Shown piece by piece: positions 12,629 through 24,739 of a DNA stretch of 64,000 bases. Below the pieces are notes generated by a model. That model did no database searches. It was not told the origin of the DNA and saw only the letters and a program-made list of their open reading frames with translations. The number at the start of each line of letters is the position of its first letter. Position 1 is the first letter of the stretch. The position numbers and the translations under genes are program-made. The stretch comes from Cryptomeria japonica (Eukaryota > Streptophyta > Pinopsida > Cupressales > Cupressaceae), in assembly GCF_030272615.1 (NCBI RefSeq), contig NC_081415.1, forward strand, positions 598,923,335-598,987,334, given 5' to 3'.

Positions 12629-14070
12629 TGATGCACGCTAAAAAGGACACACAAAACATAAGACAAGTCATTAATATTGTTAGTAGCAATCAATAATGAA
12701 TGACAAATGAAACTATAATCCTAAACATGCATACCAAGAGAGATATAAAAGAGATAATGAAGAGCATACAAAAATGAAGGGAAGAAACAAAACCCTCCAA
12801 GATGCCCTCCAACATGCTCATAGTTGCTCCTCCCTTGTTCATCTCCTCTCCAAGTTCCACATGAGTGTAGCCCTTAGCATTTTGCACTATTATGGATGTC
12901 TTATGGAGATTCAAGATTATGAAAATGATGCACTACTTATTATGCAAATGTAAACAAGCTAATATGAGAAAGTATCTTAATTATTCTATGTTAATTTTAG
13001 CCAAAATAACAAAGAAAAACGCTTATGAATGCTCTCTCAAAATTAGTATAAGTTTGATGCATACAAGATTTCTGGATCCTTTTGAAGAAGTAATGAGCTC
13101 TATTTATAGGAAAAATGGAGAAATGGATGGTTGAGATTGAGTAACCTCAACAAGGGCCATGATTGATGGGTTTGTGATCCATGTGAGGGCTTTCAGCCCA
13201 ATCCCAGGATGACAAATGTCAACATGAGATGGCTTGAGATGACTTGAAGGTTACCTTAGGAGGTAAAGTTAAGCTTGAGTTAAAATGAATAAAGCTTTTA
13301 TCCAATGAATAATGTCTTTATCCAATGGACAAATTCTTGTGCAAGAGTTAGTGGGGATAACCATGGTCAAAGCAATGAATGCTTGAAGAGACACATGAGT
13401 TAGACGGGGGTTAAGTTAGAGGGAAAGTCTTTAACCATATGGGTGAGTTTAGTTTAACCATTAATGGTCATGTAAGAGCCATAAATGGTTATGTAAGAAC
13501 CATTAATGGTTTGGAAGACTTTAGGGGTTAAATTGTTGAAGACATAAATCCTTTAAGGCTTTTCAAAGACTTTGAGGCTTTGAGAAGTGACTTTAAGTTG
13601 CTTAGGAATGTGACAATAATTAGAGAGGGATTAGGCTAATTTAGAATGGATTAGAAGAATCTAGAATTGGCTTAGGATGCAAGTGGGTTTGGTGGGTGAT
13701 AGAAAATAGGATTTTAATTAAAATAAAATTACTTTATTTCAACCAAAATAGTGCAGCTTGCATTTGTAGGAGAATGCAAGTTGGGGGGGAGGGGGGGGGG
13801 TAGTTTAGGGATTTAAATAAATATTTATTTATTTATTTAAATGAGGAAAGGGGGTTAAATTAAATAAATATGTTTTATTCATTTAATTGATTTAGAGTAT
13901 AGTTTAATGAATTAATTTGAATAAATTGAATAATTTATTTACTTAATAGAAGAAGAGGTTGAGGATAAATTAATTAAATATTAATTTAATTAACTGATTA
14001 TTGATGGTTAAAATAATCAAATAAATATTAAATATTTATTTAATTAAGTGGATAGATTTATGTGTCTACA
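12629..14070 (-). repeat. 5' LTR of element N (right copy)
   Basis: 1,442 bp, colinear with 2471-3936. On the minus strand it starts TGTAGACACATAAATC at 14070 and ends CATCA at 12629. A TATA-like box on the minus strand lies near 13099-13110. Confidence 0.93.
13099..13112 (-). promoter_or_regulatory. TATA-like box in the 5' LTR of element N
   Basis: The minus strand reads TTCCTATAAATAGAGC. The same site occurs in the left LTR near 2939. It would place U3 upstream and leave about 470 bp of R plus U5. Confidence 0.5.
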
Positions 14071-15013
14071 ATATCATTTTTGGAGGTAATGATGATATGT
14101 GTCATGCTGTTGCTAATGAAATGAAGAATGAATTTAAGATGTCACTGGTAGGTGAGATAAAAAATTCATAGGTTTGCAAATACAATAGATGAAGGAAGGT
14201 ATTTTTATTATGCAATCCAAATATGTGAAAGCAGTGTTGAATTTTTTTGGAATGGGAGATTATAAACCTGTTGGAACACCAATGGTTACAGGTTGTAAAT
14301 TGTCAAAGGAGGATGATTATGTACCAGTTGATTAAAAGGAATACAAATCCATGATAAGTAAGCTACATTATGTTGTCCACAGTACACCGAACATTGCTCA
14401 TGTAGTAGGATTGGTTGCTAGATTTCAGAAAGATCCAAAGGAGTCACACATGGTTGCAACCAAAAGAATTTATAGATACATGAAATGCACAATTGATTAT
14501 GGATTATGGTATCCATATGCAGGAGACTTTGACTTAAAAGTCTATACCGATGCAGATTGGGCAGACAATGTTGATGATAGGAAAAGTACAACCAGAAGAG
14601 CATTTTTTCTTGGAGGCAGATTAGTGTCTTGGAGCAGCAAGAAACAAAATTGTATCTCTCAATCAACATTAGAATTTGAGTATGTTGCAACTTACATGAA
14701 TTCTATGCAAGCAATTTGGATGAAACACATATTGGAAGGTTTCAAGATGAAGATATCGAAACTAGTAATAATTTTCTGTGATAACACCAGTGTTATAAAT
14801 ATTTCTAAGAACTTGGTGTTACATGCTAGGAAAAAACATATAGAGTTGAAGTATCATTTTCTGAGAGAGAAATTTCTAAGCAAAGATGTTTCACTAGAGC
14901 ATGTTTCCACTAAAGAACAGCTAACAGATATTTTTACTAAGCCTCTACCTAAGGCTACATTTTATTACCTTAGAGGTAAGTTAGGGGTTGTACACGCAAA
15001 TGAATTCAACTAA
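14071..15013 (+). pseudogene. Copia A C-terminal reverse transcriptase and RNase H (broken)
   Basis: Continues the catalytic box cut at 2470: the first codons read IIFGGNDD. The reverse-transcriptase end (about 14071-14350) has stops and frameshifts. From 14351 a clean 220-codon frame carries the RNase H region: YTDADWADN, a degraded STTEAEY motif reading STLEFEYVA, CDNTSVINIS, KHIELKYHFLRE and the C-terminal DIFTKPLP. The order matches plant copia elements. It ends at the stop at 15011-15013, 370 bp before the 3' LTR. No envelope-like frame follows. Confidence 0.9.
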
Positions 15014-15382
15014 GTAGATGTGGAAGACATCAATCCCATAGACTATTGAAAATCTTGAAGAAGGATTGGTGAAGAATGGAGCTACTCCACAAGGGGAGCA
15101 GCTAATTGTAGATCAGTGAAGCATGGATGAGAAACAAAATGGTTTACCTTTACTTTGGCATTGTTGTCAAAGGGGGAGAAGAAATGTATATGATTGATAG
15201 CCAATTACCAGCTAAAGATATAAAGATATAGTTGAAGTTACCAGCTCAAGATATGAAGATACAGTTGAAGGTTAGAAAATGTGAAGTAGGATTCCTATAC
15301 CTGTGTGTGTTTTCTTTACTCTCAATCTTGACAATCAATTGGTATTGATATTTGTATTGCTATCAATGCCGAACGGGGAGAA
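15014..15382 (+). other. Copia A 3' untranslated region with two polypurine tracts
   Basis: Non-coding stretch between the RNase H stop and the 3' LTR. It holds a central purine tract AAAGGGGGAGAAG at 15169-15181 and a second, GAACGGGGAGAA, at 15371-15382 directly against the LTR. The second is in the position of the plus-strand primer. The pair of tracts, each preceded by a TTGTTGTCA or ATCAATGCC phrase, also occurs in C and G. Confidence 0.7.
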
Positions 15383-16038
15383 TGTTGGCATTACATGAGG
15401 ATTACATTGAAGAAGTATAGTGTTGTCATTGATCTCAATAGCAACCGGTAATGAAGCAGTAAAGCAACTTGTAATAAAGCAGTAAAGCAACCAGTAATGA
15501 AGCAGTAAAACAACCGGTAATGAAGCAAGTGTTGCAACTGGTAATGATGTAGTGAAGATCAATCAGTAACCCTAACTAATGGAGCTCAAAGATAGGTTGT
15601 GATGATCTATGATTGAATGATGATAGATGATGAAGATGCCAGGTAAGCATGTTGCACGTGATGAGTTTGAAAAGGTTTTGGCATGTAAAAATAACCGTGT
15701 AAGTGATTTTTGCCGAACCAAGAAGTGTGTCTGCAGAATGATGTGAAGGTAGATAGGAGTGATAAAGGATTTGATTCATCAAGGAAGTGCTATTTCTAGA
15801 TCAGTCAAGAACCTGTTGTTCTCTAACCACTATAGCAATAAAATTCCTTAACCGGGTAAGCTTTAACAAGGTTGTTGTTGAAATCCTCTAATCCAGTAAA
15901 ATTTGTGAGTTGTTTTTGAGTTGGAAAAAAGTGTGGTGAAGGTTAGTTAATTTTATATCTACTGATTCACCCTCCCACCCTCCCCCTCTCAATAGTTGAC
16001 TGGATCTTTATAGTTTCATCATATTATCACTATTATCA
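15383..16038 (+). repeat. 3' LTR of copia A, with internal AACCGGTAATGAAGCA tandem repeats
   Basis: Starts TGTTGGCATTACATG directly after a purine tract. The first quarter carries four to five imperfect copies of a unit of about 23-25 bp (AACCGGTAATGAAGCAGTAAAGC) at about 15435-15552. The end is a CACCCTCC/CCCTCTC tract followed by TTATCA at 16038, which is the least certain boundary (16029 is also possible). Confidence 0.65.
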
Positions 16039-16207
16039 TGCAATTGCATTCATTACAACTCATATTCATTTGGGGCATTATTATTATAAGTCCATTTTCA
16101 TTGCATTATATCTTCCATTTTAGGTCCAATTTATGATTTTTAACTATATTAATTACTTGCATTCATTTAATTGACATTTTTATTTAATATATAGATGGAT
16201 TCATTAG

Positions 16208-17793
16208 TGATGGGTTGGGGTTTGGGATAGACTAGCCTAGTCTATGCTCTTGGATCCTTTCCTTGGATCACCAGGTGTTCTAACCACACCCTAGGGTCTC
16301 TAGGATTTCCTCTTCTTGTGGAATCCCCCTGACCTTGCCCAATCCACCCACCAACAATTTTAATTTTCACTCCTAAGGTCTCACCTACTCATGAGACTCA
16401 AAGAACCCTTACTTAGGCTAATAAGGGTTTGGCTTGCTCCACACCTTCCTAGGTCTTAGAAAGGATAGGATAGGTCTAATAAATGTTTTTTCCACCCATT
16501 CATGTGCCCCCAAGAGGTTTCAAGCTTCCTACCCCTTACCAATTTCACAATTTTGTCTTTTTGCCTACAAAATAGGGCTACAAGGATTGTGACCAATTAG
16601 GCCTCCTACCCGGTCCTTTAGGGCTCCCTCTTGCAAATGATGCATTTTCTTGTGAAACCTCCCAAAAGACTTGCTATTTAATTGGCAAGGGCTCAAGGAT
16701 TTTTTAGGTTTTAGGCCTCCAAGTGTCTGTACATTGCCCTAAGTGGATTTTAAGGTTTTTAAGGGTTTTTAAGAGGGTTTTTAGGCCTGCCAGGGTCACA
16801 ATGTAGGTTTGGTGCTCTTGAAACCTTTTCTAGATTTGTGGAAGATCCTCCTTCACACCAATGGTGCTCCACTCACCCCTCTACAACTCCTTGAAAGGGT
16901 TCCTCCTCCTCTGACCTTCCTTACTTTCCAAGACCTCTACAACTTAACCCTTCCTAGTCGAGCACTGTCCAGTCTCGCCTAGGAGTGGGACTTTAAATGG
17001 ACTCCTTGCATTTTCAAGGGACTTTATTGCTTTGGAGTATATTATAGGGTCTCTACTATCATTCCCCATGGTTTCAGGGTGATTCCACAATGGGGAATGG
17101 AGTTATGAGCCCATTGACACAAACTAGTCCAGAACTGGACAGTGAGGAAGTAATTTACAAAATATTTATGAACACACACAACCTGCAAAACAAAACCTAG
17201 TCTAATTGCTCACAATGATATTAAATACACCATAAAAGACACTCCACATATTTTTTCTTGAAAATCAATCCATTAACAATCTTCTTTCACTCCATTTGTG
17301 CCAATTGGCAACAAAATTGCAGTCACAGTCAAGTCACTTTGCTTGGGTTGTACAACATCTGACATCCAACCCATCAACATAGGGTTTTAAATTACTTATA
17401 GTACCTTTTCCTTGGTCTATGTGCCCATATTATGGTTGTCCATGCTAACCTAAAGATTTTGAGGTGGAAAAGTTGCTTGACAACTTTTAAAAGTTGTCAT
17501 GCAACTTTTGAGCAACTTTCTCAATGTTGCTTTTCTTGACTCCTAGGCCCACATTGGGCTAAAATAAGGACACCATCATGCTATGAAGGAACACTAAACA
17601 CCTCAAAGGCACACATACCCTCTATTTTCAAGAAAATATCAATCTTGACTTATGACCCTAAGACCTCAACTAGGACCCTAACTAGGACCAATGAGCACAT
17701 GGCTCTTTATTTTATATATAATGGCTTCATAAAGAAGCAATAACACAATAAAAAACAAATGGTGGGAGCCCTTTGAAGGGTTCTCCTACACTA
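16208..17793 (-). repeat. 3' LTR of chromovirus B (left copy)
   Basis: On the minus strand it starts TAGTGTAGGAG (TG changed to TA) and ends AACCCATCA. It pairs with the right copy throughout, including paired phrases such as CTTTTAAAAGTTGTCATGCA. Confidence 0.92.
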
Positions 17794-17808
17794 TACTCCC
17801 CCTCTACA
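17794..17808 (-). promoter_or_regulatory. Polypurine tract of chromovirus B
   Basis: The minus strand reads TGTAGAGGGGGAGTA directly before the 3' LTR. Confidence 0.8.
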
Positions 17809-17813
17809 ACAAA

Positions 17814-20800
17814 CTAAGGAACTAGGGGAGTGAGAAGAGTCGGATCAATGCCAAGCTTCTTGAACTTGCTCTCCTCCACCCAAGTAGCTTCAGACACGGG
17901 TTGATCTACCCACTTTACTAAGTGCTCCATGTAGACCTGGTGTCTAGTAGACTTCTTCACCCTTGACTCCAATATCTCCTCTGCTATAGGCTGCTTCACT
18001 TGAGGTAAGGCATTTACATCCAAGTCTTGTAGAACCTTGGCTTGGTTCTCAATCTGCCCTTCTATCTCACCCTTGTACATGATCAGATCAACAACATTGA
18101 AGACTGGTGAAATGGCTAAGTCTGAAGGAAGTTCAACCTTATAAGAATTCTCACCATATTTTGCCAGAATTCTACAAGGTCCTACCCTCTTCATTTGCAA
18201 TTTGGTAGGCTCACCACCTTACATCCTAGCTTTTCTCAAATGGACCATCACATAGTCGCCCACCTTGAACTAAACCTATCTCCTTTTCTCATCCATTTTG
18301 GCCTTCAATTTTTGGGTGGATTCAAGGATGGCTTTCTTGACTTTCTCTTGGACTTCCTTGATGGTTTGAGTGAAGTCCTCTGCTTGCCCACTCTTCATCT
18401 CCATGGAACCAAGTTCCCTGAGTTCACACACTCCTCTTGGATGTCTACCATAGACAACCTCAAATGGACTCTTTCTAGTGGTCCTATTCACACTGACAGT
18501 ATATGCATACTCTACTTGAGGAATGATTAGGTCCCATGTCGACCCATACTCCTTAGTTAAACACCTCAACAAATTGCCTAACACCCTATTGATGACTTCA
18601 GTCTGACCATCAGTTTGTGGATGGTAAGCTGAGTTAAATGAGAGATCAGTTCCAAGTCTCCTCCACAAAGTTTGCCAAAAGTGGCCCATGAACTTGTTGT
18701 CCCTATCTAAAATAATGCTTAAATGGAGTCCATGAATCCTAACAATCTCCTTAAAGAAGAGATGTGCAACATAGCTAGCATCATGTGTAGTCTTACATGG
18801 AATGAAATGGCTCATCTTGGAAAATCTATCTACTACCACATAGATGTTGTCCATGCCTGTCTTTGTCTTGGGGAGTCCTACTACAAAGTCCATGCTTATA
18901 CATTCCCAAGGCCTATTTGGGACCAGCAATGGTTGATAGAGACCAGCATTGCTTGATCCTCCTTTTGCTCTTTGACACACACCAGATTGCTCCACATACC
19001 TCTTCACATCTCTTGGCAACTTTGGCCAATAGTAGTACCTTTGTACTAAATCCAAGCTTTTGTTGATTCCAAAGTGTCCACTTAAACTACCATTGTGTTT
19101 CTCTTGGATGAGGTTTTCCCTCATGGACCCTCTTGGCATACACAACTGATTACCTTTGAACAATAGACCATTTTGGAGAGTGTAATATGCATACTCACCA
19201 TGGAAATGGTTCTCAAACTCCTTGCAGACCTTGTAGGCTGATGAGAAGTCTTCATCTCCTTCATAGAGGTCCTTGAAACCTTCTATTCCTATGCTCTGCA
19301 ATTGTAGTTCTTGAACTGTCAACAACTTCCTGCTTAAAGTATCTACCACCTTGTTGAGTTGCCCCTTCTTATGCTTGATGGTGAAGGTGAAGGATTGGAG
19401 GTATTCCATCCACTTTTGATGTCTATTTCTAAGCTTCTCTTGAGTGTTAATGTAACTCAAAGCCTGGTTTTCTGTGAACACCACAAATTGCTTTGGGAGT
19501 AGGTAATGCCTCCACTTTTTAAGAGACTGTACTAATGCATACAACTCTAGGTCATAGGCTGAGTACTTCTTCTTTGCTTCATTGAGCTTCTCACTGAAAA
19601 ATGCCATAGGCCTTCCCTCTTGACTCAATATACCCCCTACTGCAATTCCACTTGCATCACACTCCAATGTGTATAGCTTGTCAAAAGTAGGTAGGAGTAG
19701 GATAGGTTTTGTGGCTACTTCTTGCTTCAACAATTGAAATGCTTTGTCGACCTGCTCAGTCCATTTAAACTTAGTTTTAAGGCCTCCTTTTATGGTGTCA
19801 AGGAATAGTGCACATATGCCATTGAAGTTCCTCACAAACTTTCTATAGAATTGGGCTAAACCATGGAAACTCCTAACTTCGGTCCTTGTTCTAGGTGCAG
19901 GCCAATTCAAGACTGCCTCCACTCTGCTTGGATCCATCTTCAAGGTTCCCATAGACACCACAAATCTGAAGTAGACCAACTCTTACTTCAAGAAGTCACA
20001 CTTCTCTAGGTTGATGGATAACTTCTCCTCATGCAACCTCTCTAAGACTAATCTCAAATGCTCAAGGTGCTCCTCTTTGGTTCTGTTATAGATGAGAATG
20101 TCATCTAGGTACACCACCACAAACCTGCCTGTGAAGTCTTTCAACACCCCATTCATCAACCTCATGAAGGTGCTTGGGGCATTGGTGAGTCCAAATGGCA
20201 TCACAAACCATTCATACAATCCTTCTGTAGTCTTGAAAGCAGTCTTCCACTCATCTCCCTCCTTAATTCTAATCTAGTGATAACCACTTTTAAGGTCCAA
20301 CTTAGTAAAATACATAGCACCTCCTAAATAGTCCATCAAATCCTCTATTCTAGGAATAGGAAACCTATACCTTATGGTGATCCTACTGATTTCCCTTGAA
20401 TCAGTGCAAAGTCTCCACTTGCCTCCCTTCTTTGATGCTAGCACTACCAGAACTGCACATGGGGTGATGCTCTTCTTAATCAGTCCTTGTTCCAATAACT
20501 CCTACACTTGCCTTGCCACCTCCTTGTTTTGATTGGGTGTGAGCTTATATGTAGCTTTGTTAGGTAGGGATGCTCCAGGAACAAAGTCTATTTGATGGAT
20601 TATAGACCTTCTTGGTGGGAGTGTTGCAAGTGCTCCATCACTCACTATGTTCTTATACTCTTGCAACATTTGCTTCACCTCCTTGGGTACCTCTGCCTAC
20701 AACTTGTCTTCCTGCTCCTTTGGCTTCACAAAGATGGCACACTTCACTATCTCCTCCTCATGTATTAAGTGTAAGAACTCTTTACTAGTAGCCAATAAGA

Positions 20801-21165
20801 CTCTAGGTGTTCTTGAGGTTCCCTCTTCATTCTCTATCAGAAACTGAATCTTAAAGGTTTTGCTATCCTTCTTAAAGGAAATGGAGTTCTCATCTCCATC
20901 ATAGATTACCTTGCTATCAAATTGCTAGGGTCTACCTAGTAATAGGTGATAGGCATCCATGGGTAACACATCACAAAGGATCTTATCCTTGTATCCTCCA
21001 ATAGAGAACTCTACCCAAGTTTGTTCATTGACAAGCACACTCTGCTCATGATTCAAACATGTCACCTTATATGGGTTAGTGTGGGGTATCCTTGTGAGTG
21101 TCAACTTCTTGGTTGCCTCCTCTGATATTATGTTATCAATTTACCCTAAATCAGCTATCACCTTG
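17814..21165 (-). pseudogene. Chromovirus B pol: protease, reverse transcriptase, RNase H, integrase, chromodomain
   Basis: Read on the minus strand. A protease-like segment (IADLG...DNIIS) lies near 21140-21165. Reverse transcriptase at about 20500-19980 has [14 protein letters not shown] and the intact catalytic box YLDDILIY. RNase H follows (LECDASGIAVGG, near 19665), then a 567-codon open stretch 19979-18276. Integrase has GHFGINKSLD, CQRAKGG, then the acidic triad in SMDFVVGLP, ILDRDNKF and GQTEVINR. The last segment, 18200-17814, ends in a chromodomain (VYMEHLVKWVDQPVSEATWV), thought to guide integration to heterochromatin. Stops interrupt it, for example after DLG, SGYH and DFLK, and a short gap of broken frame separates integrase from chromodomain. 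Confidence 0.93.
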
Positions 21166-22451
21166 CAAACTTTACCAAGGATCTTGCATCTCACCCTAAA
21201 CAATGCTCTCCTATGCTTATGTTCATTCTTGACTGGCTGTCTTATCAAGACCCTATTGAACATTAGATTTTCTCCAATCTCTGATTTAATATGGTCCACC
21301 TCAAGTGTCTTTCTGCTTGAAGAGTCTTCATGTGCATAAGCAACCCTCTTTCCATTGTTTGATGAGGTAGGCTTGTCAGGGCATCTATAGGTCGAGTGTC
21401 CCAATTGACCATAATTGTAACATTTCATAGTTGCAAAGTAGGAGTTACCCCTGCCGGTACCTCTACCCCTATTTGGACCACCTTGTGCACCTCTTCATCT
21501 ATAATGGCCTCCTCTAAGATTGGTTTCACTGCTATGCTCAGTCAACTTGGCTTCTCCTTGGTTCCTCTGCTCATTTTCCTTGCTTTGGTAACCACCTCAG
21601 TGATTCATTTGTTCTCTACCTCTGCCTCTACCCCTGTTATTAGAGTCTCCTTTCCTTTTGATCCTCTCTTCTACCTTGGCAACAAGCTAATGAAATTTTT
21701 GGATAGTGGTAGGAGTCCATAGGCTTATCTCCTCTTGAATGTTCCACTTTAGGCCACTTAGATACCTAGCCACCTTGATAGATTCATCTTCTTGGACCTT
21801 GGATCTAAGGCAAAGCTTTTGAAATTATTTGGTGGAGGAGGTCACATCAAGGTCTTTTTGCTTCAATCCCTATCTCTTCTTATGAATTTGGACTTCATAA
21901 TCCTCTGGTAAGTAGTTCTCCTTGATCTTACTCAACATGGCCTTCCAATTGGCAATAGGTAGCTTCCCCATGCTAACTCTCTCTTCCTACAAATACTCCC
22001 ACCATGTTAAAGTTTCTCCCCTTAATCTTGATTTGGCAACCTTAACCTTTTGAGCCTCTTTCACTCCCTCACACTCAAAGTGGTTCTCCATGCCCTCAAT
22101 CCATTCCATGATAGTGTCTATGTCCATCCTTCCACTGAAATGTGGCAATCCTTCAAAAGCTTTGGTGTTCAAAGCCTTAATAGCCTTTACAAATGGCTCT
22201 TCATTGAACAAGGGATCTGGTTCAAGTATAATGCCATCTATTTCTATAGTTTTCTTTCCTTTATCCTTGGTGTCTTCACCCCAAGGTCCTTGTGTCCTCT
22301 TATCCACCACTTCTTGTACCTTGTCCCTTATCTCGCTCATAGCTTCTTCAAGGAGTCTATTCTTCTCCTTTTGCTCTTCAACCTCCCTAGCCAACTCTGC
22401 ATTGGTGACCATTGTGCTTTCCCCTACTAATTCACTAGAGTACAAAGACAT
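21166..22451 (-). pseudogene. Chromovirus B gag (broken)
   Basis: The first 154 codons (22451-21987) have a charged coiled-coil-like start (AREVEEQKEKNRLLEEAM) and then the retrotransposon capsid region (FSGRMDIDTIMEWIEGMENHF ... ETLTWWEYL). A TAG stop at 21984-21986 follows and further stops occur down to about 21500. An Arg/Gly-rich linker leads to a zinc knuckle CYNYGQLGHSTYRC at about 21425-21384, where the second Cys is Tyr. The start Met was chosen as the first in frame, about 40 bp inside the PBS. Confidence 0.85.
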
Positions 22452-22473
22452 ACACGGTGCACCAAATCTTTAA

Positions 22474-22488
22474 CTAGCTCTGATACCA
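22474..22488 (-). promoter_or_regulatory. Primer-binding site of chromovirus B (initiator tRNA-Met)
   Basis: The minus strand reads TGGTATCAGAGCTAG, the usual complement of the tRNA-iMet 3' end, three bases inside the 5' LTR. Confidence 0.9.
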
Positions 22489-22491
22489 ATC

Positions 22492-24092
22492 TGATGGGTT
22501 GGGGTTTGGGATAGACTAGCCTAGTCTATGCTCTTGGATCCTTTCCTTGGATCACCAGGTGTTCTAACCACACCCTAAGGTCTCTAGGACTTCCTCTACT
22601 TGTGGAATCCCCCTGACCTTGCCCAATCCACCCACCAACAATTTGAATTTTCACTCCTAAGGTCTCACCTACTCATGAGACTCAAAGAACCCTTACTTAG
22701 GCTAATAAGGGTTTGGCTTGCTCCACACCTTCCTAGGTCTTAGCAAGGATAGGACAGGTCTAATACATGGTTTTTCCACCCATTCATGTGCCCCTAAGAG
22801 GTTTCAAGCTTCCTACCCCTTACCGATTTCACAATTTTGTCTTTTTGCCTACAAAATAGGGCTACAAGGATTGTGACCAATTAGGCCTCCTACCCGATCC
22901 TTTAGGGCTCCCTCTTGCAAACGATGCATTTTCTTGTAAAACCTCCCAAAAGACCTACTATTAAATTTTCAAGGACTCAAGGATTTTTTAGGTTTTAGGC
23001 CTCCAAGTGTCCCTACACTGCCCTAAGTGGATTTTAAGGTTTTTAAGGGTTTTTAAGAGGGTTTTTAGGCCTGCCAGGGTCATAGTGTAGGTTTGGTGCT
23101 CTTGCCACCTTGTCTAGATTGGTGGAAGCTCCTCCTTCACACCAATGGTTCTCCACTCACCCCTCTACAACTCCTCCAAAGGGTTCCTCCTCCTCTGACC
23201 TTCCTTTCTCTCCAAGACCTCTGCAACTTAACCCTTCCTAGTCAGGCATTGTCCAGTCTTGCCTAGGAGTGGGTCTTAAAATGGCCTCCTTGAATTTTCA
23301 AGGGCCCTGCTTGCTTTGGAGTATAGTATAGGGTCTGTACTCTCATTCCCCATGGTTTCATGGTGATTCCACAATGGGGAATGGCGTTATGAGCCCATTG
23401 AAACAAACCAATCCAGAACTAGACAATGAGGAAGTAATTTACAAAACATTTACAAACACACACAAATTGCAAAAAAAAAAATAATATAATTTCTCACAAT
23501 GAAAGTAAATACACCATACAAGACACTCCACACAAGTTTTCTCGAAAATCAATCCATTAACAATCTTCTTTCACTCCATTTTTGCTGACTGGCAACAAAA
23601 TTGCAGCCACAGTCAAGTCACTTTGCCTGGGCCATACAACATTTGACATCCAAACCATTAACTTAGGGTTTGCAATTACTTATAGTACCTTTTCCTTGGT
23701 CTATGTGCCCATATTAGGGTTTTCCATGCTAACCTAAATATTTTGACCTCTAGGTGGAAAAGTTGCTTGACAACTTTTAAAAGTTGTCATGCAACTTTTG
23801 CAACTTTTGAGCAACTTTCTCAATGTTGCTTTTCTTGACTCCTAGGCCCACATTGGGCTAAACTAAGGACACCATCAAGCTATGAAGGACCCCTAAACAA
23901 CTCAAAGGCATACATACCCTCTATTTTCAAGAAAATCTCAATCTTGACTTATGACCCTAAGACCTCAACTAGGACCCTAACTAGGACCAATGAGCACATG
24001 GCTCTTTATTTTATATACAATGGCTTCATAAAGAAGCAAGAACAAAATCAAAAACAAATGGTGGGAGCCCTTTGAAGGGTGCTCCTACACCA
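22492..24092 (-). repeat. 5' LTR of chromovirus B (right copy)
   Basis: 1,601 bp. On the minus strand TGGTGTAGGAGC ... AACCCATCA. The start was set at TGGTG because this places the attag duplication directly adjacent. Confidence 0.92.
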
Positions 24093-24097
24093 ATTAG

Positions 24098-24739
24098 ACA
24101 TTGCATTCATTCCATTTTCAAATTCAAATGTATTCATTACACATTACATTCATCTAAGATGATTCATAATACAGGGCATCCATTGAATCATATGTACAAA
24201 GAGATCAAATTATGAGCATATCATTAGTACCATTTCCATATGAATGTATTAAAGATATGATACACAAAACATGAATGGAAATAAAGGCAATTACATTGAT
24301 TTGAAATAATAAGACATCCATGTGCATTACATCCATATAGCATAATCATCACATCATCAACATACATCATAAGATAAGCAATATCATAGCATAATAGATG
24401 CAAATCACATATCATATAGGCATACATCACATGCATGCATTCTGCATCCACAAGCATGTCAGAACATCATATAGAATACATATACATACATATCACATTC
24501 ATCTATCTTGCATCACAAATAGGTTAGATCATATGCATCATCATATCATAAAACCATAATCATCATTCATCACGTATAATTAATAAAGTCCATGTATAGT
24601 CCATAATAAATACACATGCACATTGCCACCAAAAATCATATCTCACATATATATCTCAAAAAATCAATGTGTCTAGTCAATGATACCCTCTCAAGGGTCA
24701 AAATATGTCATATATAAATATATTAGTACTACCTTATAC
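24098..24739. other. Element P spacer, no gene seen
   Basis: AT-rich, full of CAT/ATC-type short repeats (for example CATCATATCATAAAACC). Continues the sequence left of chromovirus B. No frame or motif recognised. Confidence 0.5.

Larger units (their letters stand above)
2471..14070 (-). mobile_element. Element N, large non-coding LTR retrotransposon inserted in copia A
   Basis: Two near-identical direct LTRs (2471-3936 and 12629-14070) enclose about 8.7 kb with no gag or pol. TSD is atatt/atatc. Orientation is minus: on that strand the LTR starts TGTAGACACATAAATC and ends GTGTGCATCA, a PBS matching tRNA-Trp lies just inside the right LTR, and a purine tract lies just inside the left LTR. 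This fits a LARD (large retrotransposon derivative) that needs proteins from another element. Its LTR ends resemble the start of the element P LTR (TGTAGACATCTAAAG), so a Ty3/gypsy-type helper is plausible but not shown. It contains solo LTR K. Confidence 0.88.
1..16038 (+). mobile_element. Copia A, Ty1/copia LTR retrotransposon, 5' end outside window
   Basis: The order gag zinc knuckle, protease, integrase, reverse transcriptase, RNase H is that of Ty1/copia. The 5' LTR and start of gag lie left of the window. The element is split by element N at 2471-14070; the two halves rejoin inside the reverse-transcriptase catalytic box, with a 5-bp duplication (atatt at 2466-2470, atatc at 14071-14075). 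The 3' LTR starts at 15383 behind a purine tract. Its end near 16038 is inferred from a TTATCA terminus like that of solo LTR K, because the partner LTR is not visible. Several stops and frameshifts make it non-functional. It resembles copia G at 57056-60594 closely enough to be the same lineage. Confidence 0.9.
16208..24092 (-). mobile_element. Chromovirus B, Ty3/gypsy LTR retrotransposon with chromodomain
   Basis: Perfect 5-bp TSD attag at 16203-16207 and 24093-24097. LTRs are 16208-17793 (3') and 22492-24092 (5'). In element orientation the order is PBS complementary to initiator tRNA-Met, gag with a zinc knuckle, protease, reverse transcriptase, RNase H, integrase, chromodomain, polypurine tract. 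Integrase after RNase H is the Ty3/gypsy order and the chromodomain marks the chromoviruses. It interrupts element P. Coding is damaged by about a dozen stops, but long frames survive, so it is younger than A or P. Confidence 0.95.

Noticed and set aside
15014-15382. Envelope-like gene after RNase H in copia A
   Set aside because: Only 370 bp and no open frame between the RNase H stop and the LTR.
17812-22490. Plus-strand frames of 60-130 codons across chromovirus B
   Set aside because: They oppose well-supported gag-pol on the minus strand and show no motif.
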